Shown piece after piece: positions 36,234-45,275 of a DNA stretch of 64,000 bases. Below the pieces are notes generated by a model that was given only the letters and a program-made list of their open reading frames with translations, ran no database searches and was not told the origin of the DNA. A program made the position numbers and the translations under genes. Each line of letters starts with the position of its first letter. Positions within the stretch are counted from its first letter, which is position 1. Origin of the DNA: Pannonibacter anstelovis (GTDB lineage Bacteria > Pseudomonadota > Alphaproteobacteria > Rhizobiales > Stappiaceae); contig NZ_JBAKBF010000011.1 in assembly GCF_036881715.1 (NCBI RefSeq), forward strand, positions 62,001 through 126,000, written 5' to 3'.

Positions 36234-37049
36234 TTATCGCAACCGCCGGACAGGGTCGAAAAAGGGAAAGAGAAGGAACCCGGCCAGGAAACCGCCAGCA
36301 TGCGCCTCCCAGGCAATATCCCCGGAAGCGCCAAGGAGCTCCCCGCCCGCCACACCGAACAGCAAATTGATGCCGAACCACAGGATCAGCAGATTACGGA
36401 CGCGGGCATTCCAAAGGACATCACGCAAGGGCGCAACGGGCAGCTCATAGGCCCGCGGATCATTGCGGTTGCCGCCGGCCATGGGACCACCCGGCTGAAA
36501 GGCGAAACGGAACACCGCCGCCATTTGCCCGGACACGGCAGCGGAAGCGCCGATCACCGGCACAGCCTCGCCGAAATGCAGGGCCAGATGGACCAGCACG
36601 CCGGCGATGGCCGCAACTGCACTCAGGGCGAGAAAACGGACGGTGCCAAGGCGCACCGCCAAGGGCGGCGCAAAGGCAATCATCCAGGCCATGTTCATGC
36701 CCACATGCGCCCAGCTGCCATGGAGGAAGGCATAGGTCAGAAACGACCAGGCGTCCGCCGCATACCCGCCCGGCACGAGCCCGGAGCCGAACAGCTCTGC
36801 GCTGTACCGGGCAGGCCAGAAGCCAAACAGCACCAGAAGTTCATAATTGGCATCTGCGCTCAGAAACTCCGTGCGGATCAGGTGAACCGCCAGGATCAGA
36901 CCGGCCAGAACGGCCACCACGGCAGGAATGTTGAAGGCTTTCTGCCGCGGCGGGAGCGGGCCTTGCGGCTGACCACCGGACGGGCCGATCGGCTGGGGCT
37001 GGTTCATTTTGACCGGTTCAATCCTGACATCTGTTTCACTTGCGGACAT
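36234..37049 (-). CDS. Rhomboid family intramembrane serine protease
   Basis: 271-residue inner-membrane protease with six TM segments. The active site is visible: nucleophile S169 in GASA and H250 in WEAHAGGF. H110, H115 and N119 (HGSWAHVGMN) form the oxyanion region. The first 38 residues are a Pro/Gln-rich cytosolic tail. ATG 37049 and ATG 37007 are both possible and neither has a good ribosome-binding site. Substrate unknown. Confidence 0.88.
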   Translation of the reverse strand: MSASETDVRIEPVKMNQPQPIGPSGGQPQGPLPPRQKAFNIPAVVAVLAGLILAVHLIRTEFLSADANYELLVLFGFWPARYSAELFGSGLVPGGYAADAWSFLTYAFLHGSWAHVGMNMAWMIAFAPPLAVRLGTVRFLALSAVAAIAGVLVHLALHFGEAVPVIGASAAVSGQMAAVFRFAFQPGGPMAGGNRNDPRAYELPVAPLRDVLWNARVRNLLILWFGINLLFGVAGGELLGASGDIAWEAHAGGFLAGFLLFPFFDPVRRLR

Positions 37050-37461
37050 TCAGGATGCCCGGATCATTTCCAGACACTTAAGGATCTGTCCCGGAAAGGC
37101 AAGACGAAGACAAGGCGCCCGCTGCCTTGCGGGCAGCGGGCGCCTCATAACCCGTTCCGGACCCCGCACCTGCCGCAAGGCCCGGATAAATGCGCCGCAG
37201 TGTGACCGGTCCGGCCATCCGGATCTCTTGCACCTGGCTGCTATCAGCCTGTGCCAAAGCATTTTCAGGAGCAAGCGCAAGCTTGGGGTAACCTTAAAAA
37301 TCCGTTCAAACTTTAGCAAAGCCGCTGATTTTTTCGCCCGCAGGCCCGTTTGGCATAGTAAATGCTCTGTAACCGGCAGAACCAGCGCAGGCGCGGAGAA
37401 CTGTCCCAGATAAGGACACGCATGCCGCAGCAGCGCAAAAGTGGCAGAAGGACCGGTCAAA
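37050..37461. other. Divergent intergenic region rhomboid / PAS
   Basis: 412 bases holding both promoters and the hairpin at 37114-37144. An AT-rich stretch at 37290-37335 is a likely promoter area for the PAS gene. No gene is seen. Confidence 0.4.
37114..37144. terminator. Strong GC hairpin upstream of the rhomboid gene
   Basis: Perfect 13-bp stem GGCGCCCGCTGCC / GGCAGCGGGCGCC with a 5-base loop. It lies in the 412-base gap between the divergent rhomboid and PAS genes, so it is either in the rhomboid leader (attenuator-like) or a barrier; no long U-run. Confidence 0.4.
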
Positions 37462-38106
37462 ATGAAGCATGGCGTCAACCGTACCCTTTATCAGTATTGG
37501 GACGAACTGCGCGGCACCCGCACCGCCCCGAACCGGTCGGAGATCGATCCGGGCCGGATTCGCGGTTTGCTCGGCGATACCTTCATCCTGGAGGCCGTCG
37601 ATCAGGACACCTACCGCTACCGCCTTGCAGGGACCCGTCTTTGCTCCACCCATTGCCGCGAGCTGAAGGGCCGCAATTTTCTGCGCGGCTGGGGCAATGA
37701 GGACCGGGAAGCCCTCGCCTCCGTCATGGCCGCAATCACCGAGGACGCCGCGGCGGCGGTCATCGGCGTGGACGGGCACACCGAGCGCAATCAGGTTCTG
37801 AAGATGGAAATGCTGCTGCTTCCCCTGCACATGCCGGGCGAAGGCCGCAGCCGCATTCTCGGCGCCAGCGCCAGCTTCGAGCGCCCCTACTGGCTGGGCC
37901 TGCATCCCATTTTGAACCAGTCCATTTCCAGCCTGCGTCTGATCTGGCCCGATGAGCGCCCGTCCTTCCTGACAGGCAGCCCTGCCCCGCGCCGCACAGC
38001 TGTTCCGCAGATCATCAATGGCGGGCAGGCCCATCTTGCCGCCCCCGCCATGGAAGGGACAAGACGGGTCGGGCATCTGACGGTCTATGACGGCGGCAAG
38101 ATCTGA
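37462..38106 (+). CDS. PAS_5-type sensory protein
   Basis: 214 residues, start at ATG 37462. LYQYWDELRGTRTAPNRSEIDPGRIRGLLGDTFILEA then YRYRLAGTRLCSTHCRELKGRNFL is the alphaproteobacterial PAS_5 (DUF1457-like) domain. No output domain follows, so it may act through a partner. The tandem PilZ gene follows 97 bases downstream on the same strand, a pairing recurrent in Rhizobiales that suggests a shared signalling role. Confidence 0.85.
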   Translation: MKHGVNRTLYQYWDELRGTRTAPNRSEIDPGRIRGLLGDTFILEAVDQDTYRYRLAGTRLCSTHCRELKGRNFLRGWGNEDREALASVMAAITEDAAAAVIGVDGHTERNQVLKMEMLLLPLHMPGEGRSRILGASASFERPYWLGLHPILNQSISSLRLIWPDERPSFLTGSPAPRRTAVPQIINGGQAHLAAPAMEGTRRVGHLTVYDGGKI

Positions 38107-38203
38107 AAGGTCTGGGGCTGATCTTACGCAATGTTAATAGTCCCCACCTATCGTGTCCGTGGAGAACAAGATTCCTCCCGCATAAGATAGGGAAACATTA
38201 TCC

Positions 38204-38860
38204 ATGACAGCAGCAGAAGCTGCCAGGCCCGCCCACGGTTTGCCTGCCAAGGGTACGGACAGACGCCGTCACCAGCGCGTGAAGGTGAACGTCCTTGGCC
38301 GCTTCATGCTGGAGAACCGGCAGGAATATCCCTGTCAGGTCGTCAACATGTCGCCAGGCGGCATGGCGCTCATCGCGCCTGTCGCAGGACGTGTTGGCGA
38401 AAAGGTTGTGGCCTATCTTGATCATATCGGGCGGGTAGAAGGAACGATCACACGCGAGACCGACGGCGGCTTTGCCGTGGCGCTGACCAACACCCCGCGC
38501 AAGCGTGACAAGATTGCAAGCGTGCTGACCTGGCTTGCCAACCGCAACGAGCTGAACCTGCCGGAAGACCGGCGCCACGAGCGTTTCGTGCCGAAGAACC
38601 CGGTCACCCGGATCATTCTGCCTGATGGCACCGCTTACACCTGCCGCATCATCGACGTGTCATTGTCCGGTGTGGCGCTCTCCTGCCCGGCGCGCCCGCC
38701 CATCGGCACCGAACTTACCCTCGGCAAAATGCGGGCACGTGTTGTCCGGCATCTGGAAGGCGGCATCGCCCTGGAATTCGCCGTGATCCAGAATCAGGCT
38801 CTGCTCGAACAGCATATGGTGCCGGATGATCTGGAGGACGGCAGCAAGCCGCCAGCATAG
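38204..38860 (+). CDS. Tandem PilZ domain protein
   Basis: 218 residues with two PilZ domains, the receptor fold for cyclic di-GMP. Domain 1: DRRRHQRVKV (RxxxR, about 23-32) with NMSPGG (about 48-53). Domain 2: RRHERF (about 126-131) with DVSLSG (about 154-159). Both keep the binding-loop arginines and the (D/N)xSxxG motif, so two ligand sites are possible. There is no other domain. It follows a PAS_5 gene and ends before a strong terminator. Confidence 0.9.
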   Translation: MTAAEAARPAHGLPAKGTDRRRHQRVKVNVLGRFMLENRQEYPCQVVNMSPGGMALIAPVAGRVGEKVVAYLDHIGRVEGTITRETDGGFAVALTNTPRKRDKIASVLTWLANRNELNLPEDRRHERFVPKNPVTRIILPDGTAYTCRIIDVSLSGVALSCPARPPIGTELTLGKMRARVVRHLEGGIALEFAVIQNQALLEQHMVPDDLEDGSKPPA

Positions 38861-38932
38861 CGCAAGTCCGGACCGCTCTGCGGTGATGATCCATCGGCGA
38901 CGGCATTGCCTTCAAGAAGACACCCAAGCAAG

Positions 38933-38958
38933 TCCCGGCCTGAGGCCGGGATTTTTTT
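38933..38958 (+). terminator. Rho-independent terminator after the PilZ gene
   Basis: TCCCGGCC / GGCCGGGA with a TGA loop, followed by seven T residues. Confidence 0.9.
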
Positions 38959-39385
38959 GTGCCGGCAGTGCTGAACCATACCCCTCAAGATCCTCCACAA
39001 GGCCCGGCCCCGATCTTGCCGCAGAGTGAGACCTTCACAGAGGGCGGCCGACCAAATACGCCCGGCGGCACAGAAAATCCCCGTATGGTTTCGGCTTTCT
39101 TTCCTCGCCAGCACGAGAGGGAAACGGTTTCCGGACAGGCTTCTGAGGAGCCACCCTCCAGCTCCAGCCATTCAGAATCTGAAAATCCACGCTGAAATCA
39201 TAGACTTGATCAAGATGCATCAAATTTTACTCAAATCAATATAAACCTCGCTTCAAAATCAAATAAAATAAAGAAAAAACTCAAGTCAAATTCAGATAAA
39301 CATCATGGAAAAAGCAATGCCCTGACTTAGATGCAAATAAAATTGCAGATGCAATGGTGTCGTCAGCCTTGGGGAGGGCGACGAC
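38959..39385. promoter_or_regulatory. AT-rich intergenic region upstream of the BTLCP gene
   Basis: About 430 bases with no gene. The part from 39180 to 39350 is very AT-rich, with many TCAAAT and ATAAA runs, in sharp contrast to the rest. A GGGGAGGG precedes the downstream ATG. The composition fits a site for an AT-binding silencer such as MucR/Ros (inference). Confidence 0.4.
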
Positions 39386-40000
39386 ATGAAGATAAAGATC
39401 TGGAAACCAATCATCGCATGTGCTGCCTTTGCGGCAGCCATGTATGCCACAGCAGCAAGCGCCAATCCCGGCCGCTATATGGCCATGGCAGGAGCTGCAG
39501 CAGCGCCGCAGGGACATCTCGTCTTCTGTAAGGAGAATCCGGCGGCGTGCACTGCCCGCACCAGCAAGCCGGTTGTCGTGAAACTCTCGGAAGAGCGTTT
39601 CGAGGAACTGCTCTCGGTGAATGCCGCGGTCAACCGGGAAATCCGTCCCGTGACCGACATGGAACAGTTCGGCGTGCCCGAGTACTGGACCTTTCCGGAC
39701 AACGGCGTTGGCGACTGCGAGGAATATGTGATCGAAAAGCAGCGCAGGCTGCTCAAGGCCGGATGGCCTGCAAGCGCGCTTCTGATCACGGTGGTGAAAG
39801 ACATCAACAACGACGGCCATGCGGTCCTGACGGTCCGCACGGATCAGGGCGACCTGATCCTCGACAACCAGATTGAGGCCGTGCTGCCCTGGTATTCGAC
39901 GCCATACCGTTACGTGAAGCGGCAGGCAACGACATCGGCAGCCACCTGGACAAGCATTTCCGATACCCGCGTCACCACGGTGGCGAGCATCGGAAACTGA
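39386..40000 (+). CDS. Transglutaminase-like cysteine protease (BTLCP family)
   Basis: 204 residues with a cleavable signal peptide (about 1-26, ending AASA|NP), so periplasmic or secreted. The catalytic triad of the bacterial transglutaminase-like family is readable: C111 in GVGDCEEYV, H145 in NNDGHAVLTV and D160 in LILDNQ. LapG, a protease cleaving an adhesin under c-di-GMP control, belongs to this superfamily. No LapD-like gene is adjacent, so a LapG role is not shown. A PilZ gene lies about 500 bases upstream. Confidence 0.88.
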   Translation: MKIKIWKPIIACAAFAAAMYATAASANPGRYMAMAGAAAAPQGHLVFCKENPAACTARTSKPVVVKLSEERFEELLSVNAAVNREIRPVTDMEQFGVPEYWTFPDNGVGDCEEYVIEKQRRLLKAGWPASALLITVVKDINNDGHAVLTVRTDQGDLILDNQIEAVLPWYSTPYRYVKRQATTSAATWTSISDTRVTTVASIGN

Positions 40001-40095
40001 GACCTGTACACGCAGGCGTTCCGGGGCGTCCCGGAACCCGACAGAACAGCCCGGCCGCGTCCCCACCCTCCCCATCCCAACCACGGCCGGGTTCA

Positions 40096-40135
40096 GGGAG
40101 CCGGTCCGCCCCCGCGAGACCGGCTCCCGCCTTTT
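40096..40135 (+). terminator. Rho-independent terminator after the BTLCP gene
   Basis: GGGAGCCGGTC (40096-40106) pairs with GACCGGCTCCC (40118-40128), followed by GCCTTTT. A smaller hairpin GTTCCGGG / CCCGGAAC precedes it at 40018-40037. Confidence 0.7.
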
Positions 40136-40178
40136 CAGGGGAGCCGTCACGGGCGCAGACCATCAGATCATCAAAGGA

Positions 40179-40706
40179 TCATACGGGCGCCAGTCCGGCC
40201 TTGAACCTCTGCCAGTTGCGCACGTAGCCAGCCGCCGATTTGCGCAAGCCCTCTTCGGCCGCCGCATCCAGCGTGCGCGCAACACGGCCCGGCATGCCCA
40301 CTACCAGCGAATTGTCCGGAATTTCCTTGCCCTCGGGGATCAGCGCGTTTGCGCCCACGATGCAGTTACGGCCAATCTTCGCGCCGTTCAGCACCGTCGC
40401 GCCCATGCCGATGAGGGAATTGCTGCCGATGGTGCAGCCATGCAGAATGACCTTGTGGCCGATGGTGCAACCCTCGCCGATGGTGAGGGGATAGCCCATA
40501 TCCGTATGGAGCACGCAGCCGTCCTGGACATTGCTGTTCTTGCCGACGAGGATCAGCTCATTATCGCCGCGCAGCACCGCGCCGAACCAGACGCTTGCCC
40601 CCTCTTCCAACCGCACCGATCCGATCAGAACTGCTGTTGGGGCAACCCAGCAAGCCCCGTCAGCAGCAAGCTCCGGCGTCCGGTCCTCAAGGCGGTAGAG
40701 CGTCAT
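40179..40706 (-). CDS. Gamma carbonic anhydrase family protein
   Basis: 175-residue left-handed beta-helix protein (YrdA-like). Start at ATG 40706 (MTLYRLEDRTPEL) with GGGAGGAAA upstream. Hexapeptide turns run through most of the length, for example NSNVQDGCVLHTDMGYPLTIG, CTIGHKVILHGCTIG and NSLIGMGATVLNGAKIG. The metal-binding histidines H in VLHTD, GHKV and LHGC are all present. Catalytic activity of YrdA-type proteins varies. Confidence 0.9.
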   Translation of the reverse strand: MTLYRLEDRTPELAADGACWVAPTAVLIGSVRLEEGASVWFGAVLRGDNELILVGKNSNVQDGCVLHTDMGYPLTIGEGCTIGHKVILHGCTIGSNSLIGMGATVLNGAKIGRNCIVGANALIPEGKEIPDNSLVVGMPGRVARTLDAAAEEGLRKSAAGYVRNWQRFKAGLAPV

Positions 40707-40734
40707 GTTTTCCTCCCGGTCTGTCACGCCGGGA

Positions 40735-41064
40735 TCACGACCACGAGTTGGCAAGGCCCAGCGCAAAATGCATCACGATGACACCAGAGCACAGGCTCCA
40801 CATGCCTGCAATGGTGGAAGAGGCAACCAGCCAGCCCAGCGGCCGCCCTTCCAGCCGGCGTCCACGGATGGCATTGCGCATGATGATAAAGGGCCCGGCG
40901 AAGACGCAAACCAGAACAACCCCCAGAATTCCAGGGACACTGTGCGCCGGGATCTGGAAACTAGGTGGCGAGTCGGTAACAAGTTGATAAGCGCTTCCAA
41001 TCAGGCCCGCTGCAACGAAGCCAGCGCAGCCCATGTAGACGGCAAGCAGCAGTTCAAGAAGCAC
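40735..41064 (-). CDS. Small conserved-type membrane protein
   Basis: 109 residues with three or four hydrophobic segments (about 1-28, 42-62, 78-105). It starts at a GTG (41064) with AGAGG at good spacing. The motif ARPFIIMRNAIRG-like FAGPFIIMRNAIRGRRLEGRP lies between helices 2 and 3. I believe similar proteins occur across Rhizobiales, but I am not sure of a family name. It lies 28 bases upstream of the carbonic anhydrase gene on the same strand. Confidence 0.65.
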   Translation of the reverse strand: MLLELLLAVYMGCAGFVAAGLIGSAYQLVTDSPPSFQIPAHSVPGILGVVLVCVFAGPFIIMRNAIRGRRLEGRPLGWLVASSTIAGMWSLCSGVIVMHFALGLANSWS

Positions 41065-41286
41065 GGCATTAACCTCTTGTTAACCAACGGGGCGTGAGTC
41101 TGTCCTCACGGAGACAGGAGGGGAAGTGCAAACCGCATGCCGGTTTCCGGCGGTCACGAACGGAACAGAAACCAAGCGAATGCAGCAACCATCACAGGTC
41201 TGCCCATACCGTTCTGGAACATCTGTCCTGCTTTGGCACGGAAATGCTGACGGCTGCTTGGCGCGCAGAGCCTGCAGGTGGCGGCC

Positions 41287-42000
41287 ATGATGCCGGTCAC
41301 CCTTCCCAAGGCAACAGGTTACCGGCCGTTCCATTCCGCCCTGATTCTTTCGCTGCTGGTGCTGCTGACCCTTGCCTATATCGCCAAGATGATCGGCGGC
41401 TGGATTGAACAAGCCGCCATTCAGGCGGAGCTGCGCACGGCCGAGGCCCGCCCTGTCACGCTTTGGCTTGGCGACCGCAGGGTGGCGATCCCGATGAACA
41501 TGCTGCCCAAGCCCGAGCAGCGGAAGGAAGGCTCGTTCCACGAGCGGCTGACCCTGGAGGTCAACTGGCCCGGCATGACCGGCTATACGGCCCCCACCGG
41601 AAACCGGGGCAACCGGGCCGCTGCGGAAATGCCAATTACCGTGGAACTGATGGCGTCCCGCAAGGTCGAGACCGTCATGGAGCGCATTGACACCACGCTG
41701 CGCCGTCTTGCTGCCGGCAAACCCCAGACGGGAAAGGCGGGGCTTTACATGCTCGATATGTCCGGCAAGGCGGGAGCCAGCGAGGATGTCCTCTACTACG
41801 AGGATGATGGCACAGGACTTGGAACCGGATTTGCCGCCCGCTGCAGAATGCCAAAGGAAGCCCCGGCGAGCTGCCTGCGCGACATTCGCCTCGCTCCGGA
41901 TCTTGTGGCCAGCTACCGCTTTGACATGAAGCTGCTCAGCAGCTGGGGCCGGCTGGACCGGAAGATGGGCGCACTTTTCGAGAGTTTCCTGCCGCATTGA
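41287..42000 (+). CDS. Hypothetical membrane-anchored protein
   Basis: 237 residues from ATG 41287 (AGGTGG upstream); an in-frame GTG at 41278 is an alternative. One TM helix near residues 17-38 (LILSLLVLLTLAYIAKMIGGW) is followed by a soluble domain, probably periplasmic, with PVTLWLGDRRVAIPMNML near 55-72 and a Cys pair near 187 and 196 (ARC..., ASC). I do not recognise the family. It is monocistronic. Confidence 0.65.
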   Translation: MMPVTLPKATGYRPFHSALILSLLVLLTLAYIAKMIGGWIEQAAIQAELRTAEARPVTLWLGDRRVAIPMNMLPKPEQRKEGSFHERLTLEVNWPGMTGYTAPTGNRGNRAAAEMPITVELMASRKVETVMERIDTTLRRLAAGKPQTGKAGLYMLDMSGKAGASEDVLYYEDDGTGLGTGFAARCRMPKEAPASCLRDIRLAPDLVASYRFDMKLLSSWGRLDRKMGALFESFLPH

Positions 42001-42043
42001 TGCCAGAACGGCCCCGGCGGCTGGGCAGAGGCTGAAAACAGAA

Positions 42044-42079
42044 GGGACGCGCCTTGCGGCCTCACGCAGGGCACGTCCC
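42044..42079. terminator. Imperfect hairpin between converging genes
   Basis: GGGACG...CGTCCC with further pairing of TTGCG and CGCAG inside. It lies between the membrane-anchored protein gene and the DUF3126 gene. Confidence 0.4.
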
Positions 42080-42137
42080 GTTCAGATCAGCTTCAGCAAC
42101 TGCCGCTTGCCTATGACACCAGCGGCGGCCTGCCGGA

Positions 42138-42362
42138 TCAATCCTCGTCGTCTTCCTCAAGGTCCATCTCGAGGATGGCCATCTGGAAGCTCCAGCTCAG
42201 GTCTTCATCCTCGTCATCACGGAAGACAACGCCGATGAACTCGTCGCCGATGTAAACCTCAGCGGAATCGTCCTTCTTCGGACGGGCCTTCACCTTCATG
42301 GACGGCAGATTGAACTTGCGCTGCAGATAGGCTTCCAGCTTCTTGATTTCGTCGGCTTTCAC
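42138..42362 (-). CDS. DUF3126 family protein
   Basis: 74 residues starting at GTG 42362 (VKADEIKKLEAYLQRKF), with AGAGGAG at good spacing. EVYIGDEFIGVVFRDDEDEDLSWSFQMAILEMDL fills the rest and ends in an acidic tail. The family is of unknown function and regularly found next to cysE in Rhizobiales, as here (cysE is 118 bases upstream on the same strand). Confidence 0.85.
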   Translation of the reverse strand: MKADEIKKLEAYLQRKFNLPSMKVKARPKKDDSAEVYIGDEFIGVVFRDDEDEDLSWSFQMAILEMDLEEDDED

Positions 42363-42479
42363 GTCTTTCGCTCCTCTCGGGTCCCCGTATTTCACGGGTG
42401 CGGAACCTACACGAACAGCGCCGTGAGCCAACCGCCGGAACCGTCTTTCCCCGGAATCCTGGGCTTTCCCACAGGGGGA

Positions 42480-43313
42480 TCACGCGTCAGGCTGTTTGTC
42501 CGCCAGCAGCTGGTCCATCGACCGGGCCGGTTCGGCGCATCCGGCCTGGCCCACGACACGAGCCGGAACACCTGCGACGGTGGTGTTGCACGGCACGTCC
42601 TGAAGGACAACCGAGCCTGCAGCAATGCGCGAGCAGCGGCCAATTTCAAGATTGCCGAGAACCTTGGCGCCAGCCCCGATGAGCACGCCCTTGCGGATCT
42701 TCGGATGCCGGTCACCCTGCTCCTTGCCCGTGCCGCCCAGCGTCACGCCCTGCAGGATCGAGACATCGTCCTCAATGACAGCCGTGGAGCCGACAACAAG
42801 CCCCGTGGCATGATCCATGAAGATGCCCCGGCCGACCGGAACCGCAGGATGGATATCCACCTGGAAGATCTCGGAGGACCGGCTCTGCAGGTAGAGAGCA
42901 AAATCCTTACGCCCGCGGCGCCACAGCCAGTTGGCGAGCCGGTGGGTCTGCAGGGCGTGGAAGCCCTTGAAGTAGAGCAGCGGCTCCAGCAGCCGGTCGC
43001 AGGCCGGATCCCGGTCGAACACCGCCATCATGTCCACGCGGAAGATCTCGCCCAGTTCCGGCTCATCGCTGAGGGCTTCCGAATAGGTCTGGCGGATCAG
43101 AGAGGCAGACACCACGTCCCGGCCGAGCCTGTCGCCAAGCCGGTGGATCACGGCATCCTCAAGGCGGCCATGATTGAGAATAGTTTCATAGACGAAGGAC
43201 GACAGCGCCGGTTCGCCGATGACCATCTTTTCGGCCTCTTCCCGAAGCTGATGCCATACGGGATCATGCAGGCTCACGGTTGACTTGGCCGTCTTCAGAG
43301 TGGTGTTCACCAT
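42480..43313 (-). CDS. cysE: Serine O-acetyltransferase
   Basis: 277 residues. It makes O-acetylserine, the precursor of cysteine. The N-terminal helical domain (VWHQLREEAEKMV...) is followed by a left-handed beta-helix with IHPAVPVGRGIFMDHATGLVVG (catalytic D-H region) and GVTLGGTGKEQGDRHPKI. The C-terminal tail is where feedback inhibition by cysteine usually acts. Length is standard. It is probably cotranscribed with the DUF3126 gene. Confidence 0.95.
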   Translation of the reverse strand: MVNTTLKTAKSTVSLHDPVWHQLREEAEKMVIGEPALSSFVYETILNHGRLEDAVIHRLGDRLGRDVVSASLIRQTYSEALSDEPELGEIFRVDMMAVFDRDPACDRLLEPLLYFKGFHALQTHRLANWLWRRGRKDFALYLQSRSSEIFQVDIHPAVPVGRGIFMDHATGLVVGSTAVIEDDVSILQGVTLGGTGKEQGDRHPKIRKGVLIGAGAKVLGNLEIGRCSRIAAGSVVLQDVPCNTTVAGVPARVVGQAGCAEPARSMDQLLADKQPDA

Positions 43314-43476
43314 GGCGCGTCTCCTGTCGCAGGCCTTGCGTGCAGCCTCTGCTGCCCCGGACCTGTCATGCCGTTCTCATATAGGCCGGAGCGAGCCATA
43401 ACAAAGCCCGGCCAAAAGGAAAAGAACTCATCACCGGACGCCGTTCCATCAAGGCGCCATTCAGGGAAGATATCAC

Positions 43477-44280
43477 GTGACGGGACAATCGCACACTCCC
43501 CCGCCGGAGCTCGAGATCCGGGTCGAAGGCAGCACAGGCTGGCTGGTGATCGCCAATGAAAAGCGCCGCAACGCCATGACGCTGGAAATGTGGCGCGCCC
43601 TGCCCGCTGCCGTATCTGCACTTGAAGCAGAGCGCGATGTGCGCGCGATCATCCTGCGCGGCGCGGGCAGTGAAACCTTCTGCGCCGGGGCGGACATTTC
43701 CGAGTTCGGGGAAACCCGCAAGAACGCGCAAGCCGCCCGCGCCTATGAGGATATCAATCTTGCCGCCTTCGAGGCCCTGAAAGCCTGCCGCAAGCCGGTC
43801 ATTGCCATGATCCGGGGACATTGCCTTGGCGGCGGCTTTGGCCTTGCGGCCAGTTGCGACCTGCGCCTTGCCAGCCAGGGCAGCAGCTACGGCATCCCGG
43901 CGGCCCGGCTCGGCATTGCCTATCCTCCGGCCGCACTGATGGATGTGGCAGCACTCATAGGTCCGTCCCGGACACGGGAGCTGATCTTCACCGCCCGGCG
44001 CATCGAAGCCGATGAGGCCCTGCACTGGGGTTTTCTCAACCAGCTTCTGGAAGACGATATGCTGGAGACCGAGGCACGGAAACTTGCCGCCACAATTGCG
44101 CAAAACGCACCGCTGACCCATGCCGCCACCAAGGCGGCACTCACCATCCCGGCTGGCCACTCCGCCCCCGATCATGGCCGGGCAGAAGCTGCTGCCATCG
44201 CCTGCTTTGACAGCGCCGATTTCGCAGAGGGTAGAACCGCCTTTCTCGAAAAGCGGACTCCGGATTTCAAGGGCGTGTGA
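43477..44280 (+). CDS. Enoyl-CoA hydratase/isomerase family protein
   Basis: 267-residue crotonase-fold enzyme starting at GTG 43477 (GGGAAG upstream). Motifs: FCAGADISEFGE (about 68-79) and MIRGHCLGGGFGLAASCDLRLA (about 110-130), forming the oxyanion hole. RLGIAYPP holds the second active-site region, where a Glu expected in true hydratases is not seen. The substrate cannot be told. It is monocistronic, between cysE (divergent) and converging hydrolases. Confidence 0.87.
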   Translation: MTGQSHTPPPELEIRVEGSTGWLVIANEKRRNAMTLEMWRALPAAVSALEAERDVRAIILRGAGSETFCAGADISEFGETRKNAQAARAYEDINLAAFEALKACRKPVIAMIRGHCLGGGFGLAASCDLRLASQGSSYGIPAARLGIAYPPAALMDVAALIGPSRTRELIFTARRIEADEALHWGFLNQLLEDDMLETEARKLAATIAQNAPLTHAATKAALTIPAGHSAPDHGRAEAAAIACFDSADFAEGRTAFLEKRTPDFKGV

Positions 44281-44348
44281 GCAGCGCTTCAACCGGACAG
44301 GCCAAAGATCTGAATCGACTCAGCTTTCGGGCCGCAGTTGAATCAGAA

Positions 44349-44381
44349 TCAGAGCTTGAGCCAAATGGCTCAAGACTCTGA
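44349..44381. terminator. Hairpin between converging genes
   Basis: TCAGAGCTTGAGCC and GGCTCAAG-A-CTCTGA form a 14-bp stem with one bulge and an AAAT loop. GACTCAGCTT/GACTCAAGCTT sequences on both flanks are direct repeats. Confidence 0.6.
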
Positions 44382-44387
44382 TCCGAC

Positions 44388-45275
44388 TCAAGCTTTGGCA
44401 TCTGCAGCGAGATCCTGCAGGAACTCCAGCAGCGCACCGGTGAAGACGTCATTGCGGTCTCCGGCCACCATGTGCCCGGCACCGGCCACATCGGCAAGGC
44501 GCGCATGGGGCACCAGCTGGCGGAACTCCTCGAGGTGCTCCTCGCTGACAAGTTCCGACTGGCCGCCGCGCACAAGCAGCACCGGCAGGGTCAGCCGGGC
44601 AGCGGCGGCCACGAGTTCTCCCTCCACCTTTGCCCGCAGGTCTTCACCGCCTGCATGGCGGGCCGCAATGAAGGCCGGGTCCCAGTGCCAGCGGTAACGG
44701 CCATCGGGGTGCAGGCGCAGGTTCTTCGCAAGCCCGTCAAGCGAGCGCGGACGCGGCCGGTGCGGCAGATAGGCGGCAATGGCGTCCGCCGCATCCTCCA
44801 CGGTGGCAAAGCCCTCATCCACCTTCTCGGCCATGAAGTCGAGAATGCGGGAGACGCCGCCTGCATCGACGCGCGGGGTGATATCGACAAGCACCATGGC
44901 TTCGAGCCGCCCCGGCGTCTGCGCGCCCTCAGACAGCAGTCCGGCCAGCCCGCCGAGCGACGCACCAACCAGCACAGGCCGGCGGCCATGGCTCTCCGTT
45001 AGCTGTGCTGCCACAACGGAGAGGTCCCTGCCGAAGTCGGCAAAATCATAGGCAGCGGAAGCCACCCACTCACTGTCTCCATGGCCGCGCTGGTCCATGG
45101 CGTAAGCGGTGAAGCCCGCCTTGGCAAGACGGATACCCGCCCCCGCCCAGGCGTGGCGCGTCTGCCCGCCGCCATGCAGCAGCAGCACCGGCTGGCCGCC
45201 CTCTGCGCCGAAGCGGTCAGCTGCAAGCCGGTTTCCTTCAGCACCGGTAAAGCTGATGGCGGCGGGAGCGCTCAT
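44388..45275 (-). CDS. Alpha/beta hydrolase
   Basis: 295 residues. HGGGQTRHAWAGAG near 33-46 forms the oxyanion region, VGASLGGLAGLL holds the nucleophile Ser (about 103), and VPHARLADVAGAGHMVAGD holds the catalytic His near the C-terminus. Likely an esterase or epoxide-hydrolase-like enzyme of unknown substrate. The ATG overlaps the stop of the next hydrolase gene in an ATGA, so two related hydrolases are translated from one transcript. Confidence 0.85.
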   Translation of the reverse strand: MSAPAAISFTGAEGNRLAADRFGAEGGQPVLLLHGGGQTRHAWAGAGIRLAKAGFTAYAMDQRGHGDSEWVASAAYDFADFGRDLSVVAAQLTESHGRRPVLVGASLGGLAGLLSEGAQTPGRLEAMVLVDITPRVDAGGVSRILDFMAEKVDEGFATVEDAADAIAAYLPHRPRPRSLDGLAKNLRLHPDGRYRWHWDPAFIAARHAGGEDLRAKVEGELVAAAARLTLPVLLVRGGQSELVSEEHLEEFRQLVPHARLADVAGAGHMVAGDRNDVFTGALLEFLQDLAADAKA

